Shown piece by piece: positions 10,835 to 21,041 of a stretch of 64,000 nucleotides of DNA; the first letter of the stretch is position 1; the number at the start of each line of letters is the position of its first letter. The DNA is from Gilliamella mensalis. GTDB lineage: Bacteria > Pseudomonadota > Gammaproteobacteria > Enterobacterales > Orbaceae. The notes beneath the pieces were generated by a model. The model saw only the letters and a program-made list of their open reading frames with translations. It searched no databases and was not told where the DNA came from. Made by a program: the position numbers and the translations under genes. The stretch covers positions 62,001 to 126,000 of the forward strand of contig NZ_FMWR01000014.1 of NCBI RefSeq assembly GCF_900103085.1. Reading direction: 5' to 3'.

Positions 10835-13453
10835 CTATTTTTTACTATTAATCCATTTGCCATCTACGTATTGCATCACCCAACCAGTCGATTTACCATT
10901 AACTTCAGAGGTGACATATTGTTGTTTGCTTTTACGGCTAAAACGAACAATGGATGGATTACCATCAGGATCTTTACTTGGTGCCTCAGTTAAATAAACA
11001 AATTTCTCGGGCAAGCGATCTTTAAAGCGTTGTAACTCTTCAATCAACGGTGCGCGTGTTTCTCTTGATTTTGGAAAATTATGTGCTGCCAAAAAGATAC
11101 CTGCGGCACCATCACGCAATACAAAATGTGCATCAGATTTACTACATTGAAGTTCTGGTAAATCAACCGGATCTTCTTTAGGGGGTGCAACATCACCATT
11201 TTTTAAGATCTTACGTGTATTTTTACAATCAGGATTAGTACAGCCCATATATAAACCAAATCGCCCTGATTTTAAATGCATTTCTGAGCCACATTTTTCA
11301 CATTCGATAATTGGTCCTTCGTAACTTTTTACTTTAAAGTTACCTTTTTCAATTAATGAACCATCACAAATTGGGTTATTACCACATATGTGTAATTTAC
11401 GTTCGTTATCAAGCAAATAACTATCCATAGCTGTATGACATTTTGGACAGCGTTTACGTGCTCTTAACGCTTCGGTTTCAGCTGTTTCAGCTTCTTCTAA
11501 AATGTTTAAAGTTTCGTGCTCAGGAATTAAGTTGATGGTTTGTTTGCAACGTTCTTTAGGTGGCAACGCATAACCTGAACATGCTAAAAACACACCTGTA
11601 CCTGCAGTTTTTATACCCATTTCACGCCCGCAATTTGGGCATTTAATTTCAGGCGTTAACACTAATGGATTTAGTTGCATACCACCTTTATCGGGCGCTT
11701 GTTCAGCAACCTCAAGATGCTGACTAAAATCACTGAAAAACTGGTCAAGTACTTCGCGCCATTCTTGTTTTTTATGGGCAATTTCATCCAATGCATGCTC
11801 CATACGTGCGGTAAAATCATAACTCATCAGATCATTGAAGTTTTCGCTGAGTCTATCAGTAACAATTTCACCAATTTTTTCTGCATAAAAGCGACGATTT
11901 TCCAAACGCACATAGCCGCGATCTTGAATTGTCGAAATAATGGTTGCATAAGTCGATGGGCGACCAATTTCACGTTTTTCAAGCTCTTTAACCAGTGATG
12001 CTTCATTATACCTAGCAGGTGGTTTGGTAAAGTGTTGATTTGGATTTAAGTTGATTAAATCGAGTTTGTCGTTGACTGATAACGGCGGTAATATTTTATC
12101 TTCATTGCTTTTCGCCAGTTGCGGTTGCACTTTAGTCCAACCATCAAAGCGCAATGTACGACCTTTTGCTTTTAAGGTAAAATCGCCAGATTGGACTGTA
12201 ATGGTAGTTGAGTTATATTCAGCCGATGTCATTTGACATGCCACAAATTGCCGCCAAATAAGTTGATATAATTTACCGGCATCCGCTTCGATATCACTAA
12301 TATTATCTGCAAGAATAGTAACATCTGATGGACGAATCGCTTCGTGTGCTTCTTGTGAATTCTTTTTACTGCTGTATACATTTGGTGATTTTGGTAAATA
12401 TTTATCACCAAATTTGTTGCCAATATAATCTCGGACCATTGTTAATGCATCTTGACTCAAATTAGTTGAATCGGTACGCATATAGGTGATATAACCAGCT
12501 TCATATAAACGCTGAGCTAGCATCATAGTCTTTTTAACACCAAAACCAAGGCGAGTACTTGCGGCTTGCTGTAAAGTCGAAGTAATAAACGGAGCGTTTG
12601 GATTACTTTTAGTCGGTTTTTCTTCAATATTCGTTACTTGATATTGGTTTTTATTAAGCTCAGCTAAGGCTATATCAATGGCAACTTTATCTTTTGGTTC
12701 GAACGCTTTGTCTTTATAATTGGTGACCTGTAATGTTAATTGTTCTTTTTGAGCAGTCGTTAAATCAGCATAAAGATCCCAATACTCTTCAGGAATAAAG
12801 GCATGGATTTCGCGCTCACGTTCAACCACTAAACGCACCGCAACAGACTGAACACGACCAGCTGATAATCCACGTGCAACCTTTTTCCAAAGTAGTGGTG
12901 ATAACATAAAGCCCACAACCCGATCCATAAATCGGCGTGCTTGCTGAGCATTGACCCGATCCATATCGAGCATGGCAGGCTCGTTAAAGGCATTTTTGAT
13001 CGCTGTTTTGGTAATTTCATTAAAAACAACACGACGATATTTACTATTATCGCCACCAATGACATCCTTCAGATGCCAAGCAATAGCTTCCCCTTCTCTA
13101 TCTAAATCGGTTGCCAGATAGATCATATCAGCATCTTTAGCCAGTTTTTTAAGTTCAGCAACCACCCGCTCTTTACCTGGTAAAATTTGGTAATGTGCTT
13201 TCCAACCGTTGTATGGATCAACACTCATCCGATCAACCAAGACCTCCCTTTCAGAACGTTTAGCTTTTTTCTCGGCTTTATCTTTTTTATCGTTTGTTTC
13301 TTTTATTGATTTTTCAGCTCGTTGGCTACTACCACTCACAGGCAGATCACGAATGTGACCTACACTTGATTTAACTACGAAATCTTTGCCAAGATATTTA
13401 TTAATCGTTTTGGCTTTGGCTGGTGATTCCACAATAACAAGGGATTTTCCCAT
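10835..13453 (-). CDS. topA: DNA topoisomerase I (TopA)
   Basis: This type IA topoisomerase relaxes negative supercoils. The 872 residues compare with 865 in E. coli. The Toprim domain has [12 protein letters not shown] with the catalytic Glu and the acidic DLDRE (Asp116, Asp118, Glu120). The active-site Tyr324 lies in [11 protein letters not shown]. The C-terminal third has four-cysteine zinc ribbons ([25 protein letters not shown] with CTNPDC) and a basic end. An insert at about 45-70 is rich in Lys and Glu. It is followed by cysB and preceded by matP, all on the same strand but with gaps. Confidence 0.97.
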   Translation of the reverse strand: MGKSLVIVESPAKAKTINKYLGKDFVVKSSVGHIRDLPVSGSSQRAEKSIKETNDKKDKAEKKAKRSEREVLVDRMSVDPYNGWKAHYQILPGKERVVAELKKLAKDADMIYLATDLDREGEAIAWHLKDVIGGDNSKYRRVVFNEITKTAIKNAFNEPAMLDMDRVNAQQARRFMDRVVGFMLSPLLWKKVARGLSAGRVQSVAVRLVVEREREIHAFIPEEYWDLYADLTTAQKEQLTLQVTNYKDKAFEPKDKVAIDIALAELNKNQYQVTNIEEKPTKSNPNAPFITSTLQQAASTRLGFGVKKTMMLAQRLYEAGYITYMRTDSTNLSQDALTMVRDYIGNKFGDKYLPKSPNVYSSKKNSQEAHEAIRPSDVTILADNISDIEADAGKLYQLIWRQFVACQMTSAEYNSTTITVQSGDFTLKAKGRTLRFDGWTKVQPQLAKSNEDKILPPLSVNDKLDLINLNPNQHFTKPPARYNEASLVKELEKREIGRPSTYATIISTIQDRGYVRLENRRFYAEKIGEIVTDRLSENFNDLMSYDFTARMEHALDEIAHKKQEWREVLDQFFSDFSQHLEVAEQAPDKGGMQLNPLVLTPEIKCPNCGREMGIKTAGTGVFLACSGYALPPKERCKQTINLIPEHETLNILEEAETAETEALRARKRCPKCHTAMDSYLLDNERKLHICGNNPICDGSLIEKGNFKVKSYEGPIIECEKCGSEMHLKSGRFGLYMGCTNPDCKNTRKILKNGDVAPPKEDPVDLPELQCSKSDAHFVLRDGAAGIFLAAHNFPKSRETRAPLIEELQRFKDRLPEKFVYLTEAPSKDPDGNPSIVRFSRKSKQQYVTSEVNGKSTGWVMQYVDGKWINSKK

Positions 13454-13482
13454 AATAAAACCTTTTTATTCTGTTGTTTGTA

Positions 13483-13947
13483 TTATTTACTATCAAGTTT
13501 CACATCAAGCAGCGACAGTAAATCGTCTTTAATTGTCGATACTTTCGTTACATATTGCTCTTTTTGTTCTGCATCTTCAATTAGCTGCGTAATGGTTTGT
13601 GACAACGTACATCCATGGCGTTTGGCTAAATTAGCCAATCGTTGCCAAACTAAAAACTCCAAATCAATGGACTTTTTTCGAGTATATTGCTGTTCCGCAT
13701 TAAAATGCCGCTTTCGTTTTGCTCGAATGGTTTGCTTCATGCGATTATCTAAATCGGGATTTAAATGCTTTTTTATCCAATCAACGACACCTGTCGGATT
13801 ATGTTCTAGTAACAATAATTCACTGACGGCATGCTCAGCAGCACTTTTTTCAATATAACGAGTGATTAATTCACCTTCTAGATGCCTTTTTACTAAATAG
13901 TGCCACTTCCAACCGCATTCAAGGTTTTCTAGTTGTTGATATTTCAT
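13483..13947 (-). CDS. matP: Macrodomain Ter protein MatP
   Basis: MatP binds matS sites and condenses the Ter region of the chromosome. In enterics it also contacts ZapB at the divisome. The 154 residues begin [20 protein letters not shown] and contain [18 protein letters not shown] and [20 protein letters not shown]. These correspond to the four-helix bundle, the ribbon-helix-helix DNA-binding part and the C-terminal coiled coil, nearly identical to E. coli MatP. It ends 29 bases before topA. A matS-like 13-mer lies directly upstream of its start. Confidence 0.95.
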   Translation of the reverse strand: MKYQQLENLECGWKWHYLVKRHLEGELITRYIEKSAAEHAVSELLLLEHNPTGVVDWIKKHLNPDLDNRMKQTIRAKRKRHFNAEQQYTRKKSIDLEFLVWQRLANLAKRHGCTLSQTITQLIEDAEQKEQYVTKVSTIKDDLLSLLDVKLDSK

Positions 13948-13958
13948 CGGCTCACCTT

Positions 13959-13971
13959 GTGACGCTGTAAC
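13959..13971 (+). promoter_or_regulatory. matS-like site directly upstream of matP
   Basis: GTGACGCTGTAAC matches GTGACRNYGTCAC at 12 of 13 positions (A for C at position 11). It lies 12 bp upstream of the matP start codon, overlapping the region of the ribosome site and possibly the promoter. This would allow MatP to repress its own gene. The role is inferred. Confidence 0.4.
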
Positions 13972-14095
13972 TAAAATATGATATTTTTAGCATAATCTGC
14001 ACACACAATAAAGAAAATTATTGCATTTGACAAATTTTTTATAAATCTGCTATCGTTGACCTTTCATTTTGATCTTTATTTAAGGAATCCCCATA

Positions 14096-15778
14096 ATGGT
14101 TAAAGCAGATGTTATTTATATTAATGGCTATATTTACACCGCAGACAAACAAGACAGTATCTGCGAGGCAATAGCAATCGAAAATGGCTATATTATTGCA
14201 ACTGGCACCACGCAAGAAATAAATAACAGTCACTATGTTGATAATCATACAACAATTTATGATCTGCAAGGTAAAACAATGATGCCTGGGATCATCGATT
14301 CACATCTACATACATTTTGGGGTGGAATGCAGTTATGCTCTTGTAATTTAAATTATCAAAGCTTAACCATTGATGATACTTTAGCGATTATTCAAAAGCA
14401 TTTAGATAAAAATGTGACAGATAACAGAGCAAATTGGTTACAAGTTCGGGGGTGGTTGCGACAAGAAGTACTACCGATTGGTACTGATATTACTCGCTTT
14501 GATCTCGATAGACTTAATACAAAACGACCTGTTATTTTGTTTTCAAATGATTGCCATACTTTAGTTGCCAATAGCATTGCTTTAGAGAAATTTGGTTTAG
14601 ATAGAAACACACCAGAACCAACTGATGGAAAGATTGGACGTACTGATGACGGTGAATTAAATGGTATATTAGAAGATGCCCCTGCCATGCGTGCGTTTGA
14701 CAGTATATCTAAACTCACCGATGAACAAGCCGTAAACATTGCTAAATTATCGCAAGCAGAACTTAATAAACAAGGTGTTACGGCTGTTATGGATGCTCGA
14801 ATTACTGAAACCCAAGCCGAGGCATTTTTAAAACTACAACAACAAGACCAACTATCTATTCGCTTATTTGGCGCGCGCGAGTTACCACCAGATGATGTAT
14901 CATCAATAGAAGAAATTCCAACTTTACTGAACAAAGTTAAACAGTTCGCCGCACGTTACGATGACAAAAACTGGCAACCTAAGCCTGGCATTAAAATATC
15001 ACATACTAAATTATTTGTAGATGGCGTAATGCAAGCACCTTTAATGACCGCTCGCTTGCTTAAACCGTACAATTTAGCCGACGAAAAAGATCGTTACGGT
15101 GATCTTTATTATTCCATTGAAATGTTAGATGCGTTAATACTTGAATCTGCAAGAGCTGGTTTTCATCCGCATATGCATACAGTTGGTGAAGGGGCTATTG
15201 AAGTTGTACTTGATGCCATTGAAAAAATGCGTAAAGCATTACCTGATGCCGATATTCGTCCAAGCACTGCGCATAACGAACTAAGCGCACTACACCAATT
15301 TACTAGATACAAACAATTAAATGCATGTGTAGTGTTTTCATTCCAGTGGGCTGGTTGTAGTTCTGCAATGGTTGAACAATATCAAACCCTATTTGGTCCA
15401 GAACGTTATAACGGTTTAGAAGCACATGGGCAATATATTGATGCAGGTGTAACATGCGCTTTTGGTAGCGATTGGCCAATTGATCCATTAAATGAGTGGT
15501 ACGATTTCCAAATTGCAATGACTAGACAAATCGATGCCGATCATCCTCGGTTAAACAGTGATCGCAATCTAACCGCTATTGAAGTATTACGTAGTGCCAC
15601 TATTAATGCCGCCTATGTGTTAAAACAAGATCAATACATAGGTTCAATTGAAAAAGGTAAATTTGCTGATTTGATTATTTTAGATCGTAATCCATTTACC
15701 ATCCCAGTAACAGATATGCAAAATGTCAAGGTACTAACAACGATTGTGGGCGGTCAAATAGTTTACCAGCAAGCATAG
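14096..15778 (+). CDS. Amidohydrolase family protein (YtcJ-type, metal dependent)
   Basis: This 560-residue member of the amidohydrolase_3 group has an N-terminal composite beta domain (ADVIYINGYIYTAD). The metal-binding MPGIIDSHLHTFWGG follows at about 63-77, and a TIM barrel includes KLFVDGVMQ. Later come HPHMHTVGEGAIE and GSDWPIDPLN with the catalytic Asp, and it closes with KGKFADLIILDRNPF. Relatives hydrolyse N-formyl or N-acyl amides, but substrates are mostly unknown. There is no signal peptide, so it is cytoplasmic. It stands alone, with AAGGAATC upstream of the ATG, and converges on the PTS genes. Confidence 0.88.
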   Translation: MVKADVIYINGYIYTADKQDSICEAIAIENGYIIATGTTQEINNSHYVDNHTTIYDLQGKTMMPGIIDSHLHTFWGGMQLCSCNLNYQSLTIDDTLAIIQKHLDKNVTDNRANWLQVRGWLRQEVLPIGTDITRFDLDRLNTKRPVILFSNDCHTLVANSIALEKFGLDRNTPEPTDGKIGRTDDGELNGILEDAPAMRAFDSISKLTDEQAVNIAKLSQAELNKQGVTAVMDARITETQAEAFLKLQQQDQLSIRLFGARELPPDDVSSIEEIPTLLNKVKQFAARYDDKNWQPKPGIKISHTKLFVDGVMQAPLMTARLLKPYNLADEKDRYGDLYYSIEMLDALILESARAGFHPHMHTVGEGAIEVVLDAIEKMRKALPDADIRPSTAHNELSALHQFTRYKQLNACVVFSFQWAGCSSAMVEQYQTLFGPERYNGLEAHGQYIDAGVTCAFGSDWPIDPLNEWYDFQIAMTRQIDADHPRLNSDRNLTAIEVLRSATINAAYVLKQDQYIGSIEKGKFADLIILDRNPFTIPVTDMQNVKVLTTIVGGQIVYQQA

Positions 15779-15806
15779 TTTAAACTTCAATTATTTATTA
15801 ATGCAT

Positions 15807-15834
15807 TGCTACACCAATCACGATTGGTGTAGCA
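15807..15834. terminator. Long perfect hairpin between convergent amidohydrolase and PTS genes
   Basis: GCTACACCAATC (15808-15819) pairs with GATTGGTGTAGC (15822-15833), and one further A-T pair closes the base. The position between two convergent genes suggests a bidirectional terminator, but neither strand has a proper T-tract after the stem. Confidence 0.5.
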
Positions 15835-15852
15835 TGAGTCATTATTCAGCCT

Positions 15853-17241
15853 CTAGTCAACTTCAGCTACTACCTCAGTTTCTACTGCTGTTGGTTTCGT
15901 TAAATGTAAAATAGCAGCAATAATTAATGCGCCAATAAACATATCAATGACATACCACGCGGCTGCTTTAGTCACCCCACCTAATGCAACTAACCCGCCA
16001 AATGCTACCAATGATTCAATCCCATTAATCATTCCTAGCATACCTGCGATGGCAGTGCCAACAACAATAGCAATAATAATACGCTTTGGATCTTTAGCCG
16101 CAAAAGGAATCGCACCTTCGGTAATACCCGCTAATGACAAAAAGAAAGCTGTAATGCCAAACTCTTTCTCTTCTTTGGTGTATTTTGAACGTGACACAAC
16201 CAATGATGACATAGCTAAACCTAATGGCGGAATAGCACAGCACATACGAAATACGCCATTTGGACCATAAACTCCCTCAGCCATTGCAGCTAAGGTAAAT
16301 GCAGTTGCGGCTTTACTACATGGTCCCCCCATATCTAACGCGGCTAATATGCCAATACCAATACCTAAGAATGCGGCATTGACTTCAGACATACCTTTTA
16401 ACGTTGCGACCATGGCTTTAACAAACCAATCAAGCGGATAAGATAAACCATAAATGTAAAGTGGTGCCATCACAAGTATCGTTACAGTTGGAATAATCAT
16501 CACAGGCATAACCGAAGCTATTACTGGATGAACTTTAACTGTTTTGAACCATTTAACAAAATAACCAATTAAAATACCAAAAATCATTGCACCAATAAAT
16601 CCTGTACTGACTTGATTAGCACCAATTGGATTATTAACCACATAACCCATAATAAATGCAGGTGCTAAAGCAGCATTACCACCAATGGAATAAGCCATAT
16701 AAGCAGCAAGCACAGGTACCATCATGGCAAAGCCATATAAGGCAACTTGTTTTAAATCCATAAAAAATTGATTACTTGGCAAAATAGTATCGTTTGTTAC
16801 CTCACCTGTCATTAACACAATTGAAAAAAGTATTCCCGATGCGATGATAACGGGTAAAAACTTACTGATACCTGTATTTAACGCTCTAAATATCTCTTTA
16901 CCGACGCTATCTTTAACCACTTTAGTCGACATAGTTTCTGCATTATTAAAAATATTGGCAGTATTTTTAACTGCTTCACCAGTACTCACTTTTATGACAT
17001 TTTTATAAGGCTCAAGCCTATCGGCATTTTCAATTGAAATATCAGTTGCTAATAAAATCACATCGGCACTTTTAAAATCTTGTTCGGTTAATGAATTTTC
17101 AATACCTGCGGCACCTTGTGTTTCGATTTTATAATCCCAACCACGTTTTTTTGCTTCATTTTCAATTTTTTGCTTAGCAATATAAGTATGCGCCATCCCT
17201 GCGGTACACGCACAAATCGCAACAATCTTTTTTTTACTCAT
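15853..17241 (-). CDS. PTS fructose-family EIIBC permease
   Basis: Sugar-specific phosphotransferase of 462 residues. Residues 1-100 are the EIIB domain with phospho-cysteine Cys12 in CACTAGMAHTYIA. A linker follows, then a membrane EIIC domain from about 125 to 450 with GYVVNNPIGANQ, GIGIGILAALDMGGPCSKAA and GITEGAIPFAAKDPKR, typical of the fructose/mannitol group. The start at 17241 has a GAGG upstream. The frame is open 69 bases further, but that lies within the EIIA gene. EIIA is encoded just upstream with an 8-base overlap. The EIIA plus EIIBC layout resembles E. coli frvAB. The sugar is not known. Confidence 0.92.
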   Translation of the reverse strand: MSKKKIVAICACTAGMAHTYIAKQKIENEAKKRGWDYKIETQGAAGIENSLTEQDFKSADVILLATDISIENADRLEPYKNVIKVSTGEAVKNTANIFNNAETMSTKVVKDSVGKEIFRALNTGISKFLPVIIASGILFSIVLMTGEVTNDTILPSNQFFMDLKQVALYGFAMMVPVLAAYMAYSIGGNAALAPAFIMGYVVNNPIGANQVSTGFIGAMIFGILIGYFVKWFKTVKVHPVIASVMPVMIIPTVTILVMAPLYIYGLSYPLDWFVKAMVATLKGMSEVNAAFLGIGIGILAALDMGGPCSKAATAFTLAAMAEGVYGPNGVFRMCCAIPPLGLAMSSLVVSRSKYTKEEKEFGITAFFLSLAGITEGAIPFAAKDPKRIIIAIVVGTAIAGMLGMINGIESLVAFGGLVALGGVTKAAAWYVIDMFIGALIIAAILHLTKPTAVETEVVAEVD

Positions 17242-17668
17242 ATAAACCTCTAATCTTATTTGCCACAGATTGAATATCGCTTTTAAGCAAATCTTCGACA
17301 AAATCATCATTAGCTAAATTCGATGCTAATTTCGCAATAATGGATAAGTGCTCTTTATTGGCGTGTTCTGGCGCGCCAATCATCACGATTAACTTCACTT
17401 TATTATCATTATTCCAAATGATGCCATCGCTATATTTCCCAACTACAATAAATGGCGTTTTAACCGCATTACTTTTAGCATGTGGCAAAGCAATATCAGG
17501 TAACACATCCGTTTCCATTTCTTGTTCATGTGCCATCACATCGTCAAAGAAGGTTTTGACATTGGTTAAATAAGTTTGGCTAGTTTCAACCATTAAATGG
17601 ATAACGGATGATTTTTGATTAACAGTATCACCGGTTAAATCAACTGGTACAACAGGGATTGACTGCAT
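17234..17668 (-). CDS. PTS fructose/mannitol-type EIIA protein
   Basis: This 144-residue cytoplasmic phosphocarrier takes phosphate from HPr and passes it to the EIIB domain encoded downstream. The phospho-acceptor is His63 in LPDIALPHAKSNAVK, the PTS_EIIA_2 signature. VKLIVMIGAPEHANKEHLSII follows as in the family. Its 3' end overlaps the EIIBC gene by eight bases, so the two are translationally coupled. No kinase, hydrolase or regulator of a sugar pathway is adjacent. An inverted repeat 60 bases upstream may be its operator. Confidence 0.92.
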   Translation of the reverse strand: MQSIPVVPVDLTGDTVNQKSSVIHLMVETSQTYLTNVKTFFDDVMAHEQEMETDVLPDIALPHAKSNAVKTPFIVVGKYSDGIIWNNDNKVKLIVMIGAPEHANKEHLSIIAKLASNLANDDFVEDLLKSDIQSVANKIRGLYE

Positions 17669-18035
17669 AAATGGGTCCTCTTACTGATAATAGATTATTC
17701 ACAATAATTAATTTTCACCCTACATGTATTGTAGATAAAATATACAATAATTCGTTTATACTGACACTTATTTTGTCTAATAAATAATAGATTTGGATCA
17801 CAAATATGCAAATAGAAGCGTAATCCATTAACCTAATAACCTAAATTAAATTGAGCTAAAATAACTCGTAAAGCACTTTAAAGCTTATAATTTGCTTATT
17901 TAAGTACCATTTTACTAAAAATTAACTTGCATAATTATCACAATATGGCAGAATTCCCTGCCGCTTTAAGCGGGTAAAAAGGCAAAACTATACTTAGTAG
18001 TTTTTTATTGTTTTTTGGGACAGAGGAGCAAAGTC
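17669..18035. promoter_or_regulatory. Intergenic control region between divergent PTS and permease genes, with inverted repeat
   Basis: The 367-bp region separates the PTS unit (leftward) from the APC permease (rightward). It holds TATTGTA (17727-17733) and TACAATA (17743-17749) around nine AT-only bases except one G, a plausible repressor operator for the PTS. A small GC-rich patch at about 17947-17974 (GGCAG/CTGCC and CCGCTT/AAGCGG) can fold before the permease. No ORF of note is seen. Operator function is inferred. Confidence 0.35.
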
Positions 18036-19397
18036 ATGTCCGCAATAAAAATGAAACGAGTTTTAACCACACCTGCATTAATTGCATTTGGTTTAGCTTA
18101 TATGGTTCCTTTGGGGATCTTTACCACTTATGGGGAAGTGACAGTATTAAGTAACGGTCACTTACCTATAGCCTATATTATCACTCTAGCAATGATCTTT
18201 TTTACAGCATTAAGCTATTGCCGAATGGCAAATAAGCTTCCAATTGCTGGTTCTGCCTATTCGTATGTTCAACATACGTTTGGTGGAAAAATTGGATTTT
18301 TGGTGGGTTGGGCACAAATCCTTGATTACCTATTTTTACCAATATTAAATTATTTGGTACTAGGTATTTACCTTAATGAAGCATTTCCTAGCGTTCCTGC
18401 GTATGTATTTGTACTTGGGTCATTGATTGGTGTTAGTCTCTTAAATTATCTGGGTATTAAGTTGATTAATTCGGTAAATTTCACCTTAATTATTGTTCAG
18501 ATGATTTTTATTGGGTTATTTATATTTTTGACTTTAGTTAATGTGGATTTAACCCCTGAAGCAATGATAAAACCACTACAAGTCAATGCAAGTGATTTTA
18601 GTGGTTTAATGTCTGGTGCAGCAATATTATGCCTTGCTTTTTTAGGATTTGATGCCATTGCCACCTTGGCAGAAGAGTCTAACGATGCTCAAAAATCGCT
18701 ACCAAGAGCCATTATCTGGACTGTTCTTATTGCTGGTTGTATTTTTTTAATGGTTTCTTATTGTGCTCACTTAGCTTATCCTAAATGGAGTGATTTTATC
18801 GATAATAAAGATACTGCAAGTTTAGATGTGGTTCGTCAAGTTGGTAATCTCAGCCAATTAGGTAGTAATTTTATGTATAATTTCTTCCAAGCGGCATATT
18901 TAACTGGTGTCTTTGCATCGGCAATGACAGCTCAAACGAGTGTATCAAGAATATTCTATGCCATGGGGCGTGAAGGTGTGTTACCTAAACAAATCTTTTA
19001 TAAGATTCACCCACGATTTAGAACCCCTTACTTGTCGATTATTTTTGTCGCCTGTTTTTCATTACTGTCATTGGTATTAGATCTTAGTTTAGTTGTTTCA
19101 ATGATCAGTTTTGGCGCTTTAGTTGCATTTACCTTTGTTAATTTATGTGTAATTAAAAGCTATTTAGGCGATATCAAGACAAAAACAGCCTCTGTCCTAT
19201 TTAAATATGGAGTGTTACCAGCCATTGGGGTTTTACTTTCATTATGGTTATGGACAAGCCTTGATGCAACAGCGATGATCGTTGGTTTAGTTTGGTTGGC
19301 AATTGGTTTTCTTTATTTAGTTTATCTTACGCGAGGATTTACGCGTTTGTTACCTTCGATTGATCATAAAGAGCTACATTCTATTATCAAAGATTAA
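18036..19397 (+). CDS. APC-superfamily amino acid/polyamine permease
   Basis: Membrane transporter of 453 residues with about twelve helices. It begins MKRVLTTPALIAFGLAYMVPLG and has FLGFDAIATLAEESNDAQKSLPRAI, the conserved helix 6/loop region of the PuuP/PlaP (putrescine importer) branch. AIGVLLSLWLW lies near the end. Start ATG 18036 has GAGGAG eight bases before it. An in-frame TTG at 18015 is less likely. By likeness it imports putrescine or an amino acid with protons, but the substrate is not certain. A strong terminator follows, so it is a single-gene unit. Confidence 0.88.
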   Translation: MSAIKMKRVLTTPALIAFGLAYMVPLGIFTTYGEVTVLSNGHLPIAYIITLAMIFFTALSYCRMANKLPIAGSAYSYVQHTFGGKIGFLVGWAQILDYLFLPILNYLVLGIYLNEAFPSVPAYVFVLGSLIGVSLLNYLGIKLINSVNFTLIIVQMIFIGLFIFLTLVNVDLTPEAMIKPLQVNASDFSGLMSGAAILCLAFLGFDAIATLAEESNDAQKSLPRAIIWTVLIAGCIFLMVSYCAHLAYPKWSDFIDNKDTASLDVVRQVGNLSQLGSNFMYNFFQAAYLTGVFASAMTAQTSVSRIFYAMGREGVLPKQIFYKIHPRFRTPYLSIIFVACFSLLSLVLDLSLVVSMISFGALVAFTFVNLCVIKSYLGDIKTKTASVLFKYGVLPAIGVLLSLWLWTSLDATAMIVGLVWLAIGFLYLVYLTRGFTRLLPSIDHKELHSIIKD

Positions 19398-19456
19398 CCA
19401 TCTAATTAGATAAATACATCTACTATAAAGTATTTAGTTAACGCCTTCTTTACAAC

Positions 19457-19489
19457 TCCGTCGACTATTGTCGACGGAATGATTTTTTT
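19457..19489 (+). terminator. Rho-independent terminator of the APC permease gene
   Basis: Nine-base arms TCCGTCGAC (19457-19465) and GTCGACGGA (19470-19478) around TATT, then ATGATTTTTTT. It is located 60 bases after the permease stop and 30 bases from the end of the convergent HPr gene. Confidence 0.85.
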
Positions 19490-19517
19490 GAAAATAATTA
19501 CTATACGAACTCAGTAA

Positions 19518-19781
19518 TTATTCACCAAAGCCTGTTGCAAATAACTCGCGAATTTCATCCATTGCAGCTTGTTCATCTTCACCATCACAGATGATTTCAA
19601 CCGTTGAGCCACCTTTTACACCTGCTCCAAGTAACCCCATCATACTTTTTAATTTGATAGCTTTATCATTATAAACAAGCTCAATTGATGATTTATAACG
19701 ACCAGCTAATTTAACTAGAGTTGTAACAGGACGTGCGTGCAATCCTGTTGAATTTTTTACTACCATTTGCTCTTTTAACAT
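19518..19781 (-). CDS. HPr-family phosphocarrier protein
   Basis: An 87-residue PTS phosphocarrier with the active His15 in STGLHARPVTTLV and a Ser at position 46 in LKSMMGLLGAG. The sequence around Ser46 and the C-terminal GFGE look closer to Firmicutes-type HPr or a second HPr than to the enteric PtsH (SLFKLQTLGL). No ptsI or crr gene is adjacent, so it is either a stand-alone HPr or the partner of the EIIA/EIIBC pair 2 kb away. A gap of 139 bp follows the end of the ynbB-like gene. I leave the symbol open because the main ptsH may be elsewhere. Confidence 0.9.
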   Translation of the reverse strand: MLKEQMVVKNSTGLHARPVTTLVKLAGRYKSSIELVYNDKAIKLKSMMGLLGAGVKGGSTVEIICDGEDEQAAMDEIRELFATGFGE

Positions 19782-19920
19782 AATAAAGTCCTTATTTATA
19801 TCTTAAAGTTAATACAATACCTGTAGTTATATCACAAATTAAACTGTTTTGCTCTTCTTTTAGGTGTGAATTTGTATAATTAATATAAACTATTTTGATT
19901 ATCTAAATTTGGTAAACAAG

Positions 19921-20859
19921 TTATGCCCAAAAATAACGTACAACATGGAAAAAGATAGGTGCTGCAAAACAAACAGAATCTAAACGGTCGAGCATACCAC
20001 CATGACCATCGATTAAATTTCCCCAATCTTTTATGCCTCTATCACGTTTAATAGCTGACATTACTAATCCGCCTAGAAAACCTAATAATGTAAGCATAAG
20101 AGATATTAAACCTGCTTGCATAAAACTAAAAGGTGTTAACCAAAATAGACAAGCACCAATTAAGCTTGCTAATAATGTTCCCCCAATAAACCCTTCAACG
20201 GTTTTAGAGGGAGATAAATTTGGGCTGATTTTGTGTTTACCGAATAATTTTCCAAATACATATTGAAACACATCAGAAAGCTGAACAATTAATACTAAAA
20301 AAGCAATCAAAAGAATGTTCCTATCTTGGTAATTGTCGATTGGTAATATTAAAAGTGCAGGTACATAAGAAATACAATAAACCGAAATCATTAGCCCCCA
20401 CTGCACTTCAGCGGTTCGTTCTAAAAAGTTATGGGTTGAGCCTGTAATTGCAGCCAAAATTGCTAATAACAAAAATCCATAGACAGGAATAAAAATGCTA
20501 AACCATCCATACCATGACATAACCACCAAAATATATTGCAGAGGCAAAACAACAAAATAAGCAAATTTCAATGCATAAAAATCATAACGACTATCTGGTA
20601 TTAAACTTAAAAACTCTCGCAACGCAATGCCAGATGCCACAAAAAATAGAAAAATTACAACCAATTTACCTAATAAAAAAGCAATACCAATAATCACAAC
20701 CATTACCCACCATGCATTAATGCGAGTATTGAGATTATCAATAACACTATTTGGGCTTTTAAAGCGTCGTTTTAACAAAAAACCAATTATCGATGCCACA
20801 ACCAATAACACACCAATACCACCAAACAATAATACAACGTCTTGTAGATAATTATACAT
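19921..20859 (-). CDS. ynbB: CdsA-like phosphatidate cytidylyltransferase (YnbB type)
   Basis: Integral membrane enzyme of 312 residues, predicted to make CDP-activated lipid from phosphatidic acid and CTP. The C-terminal CDP-diglyceride synthase signature is clear: SPSKTVEGFIGG, then SAIKRDRGIKDWGNLIDGHGGMLDRLDS. About eight helices precede and surround it. It is longer than housekeeping CdsA and fits the YnbB group, which in E. coli sits next to ynbA and ynbC. Here an about 1.1-kb stretch of decayed sequence separates it from ynbA, so it may no longer be cotranscribed. GGAGATTAGG lies upstream of the start. Confidence 0.88.
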   Translation of the reverse strand: MYNYLQDVVLLFGGIGVLLVVASIIGFLLKRRFKSPNSVIDNLNTRINAWWVMVVIIGIAFLLGKLVVIFLFFVASGIALREFLSLIPDSRYDFYALKFAYFVVLPLQYILVVMSWYGWFSIFIPVYGFLLLAILAAITGSTHNFLERTAEVQWGLMISVYCISYVPALLILPIDNYQDRNILLIAFLVLIVQLSDVFQYVFGKLFGKHKISPNLSPSKTVEGFIGGTLLASLIGACLFWLTPFSFMQAGLISLMLTLLGFLGGLVMSAIKRDRGIKDWGNLIDGHGGMLDRLDSVCFAAPIFFHVVRYFWA

Positions 20860-21041
20860 CCTAATCTCCTTATTTTATTTTTATATCTTATTTAATTTTA
20901 TTATTTTTTTAGATTTTACTTAACTAGTGAAAATGAATAATGCATAGATTAATGTTCTTATTAACAATAATATCTGTAAAAAAGTCAGATAACTGTTTTT
21001 TTTAAATAGCTCTTTTCCCTTTTGGGCGCTACTGATCGAGC

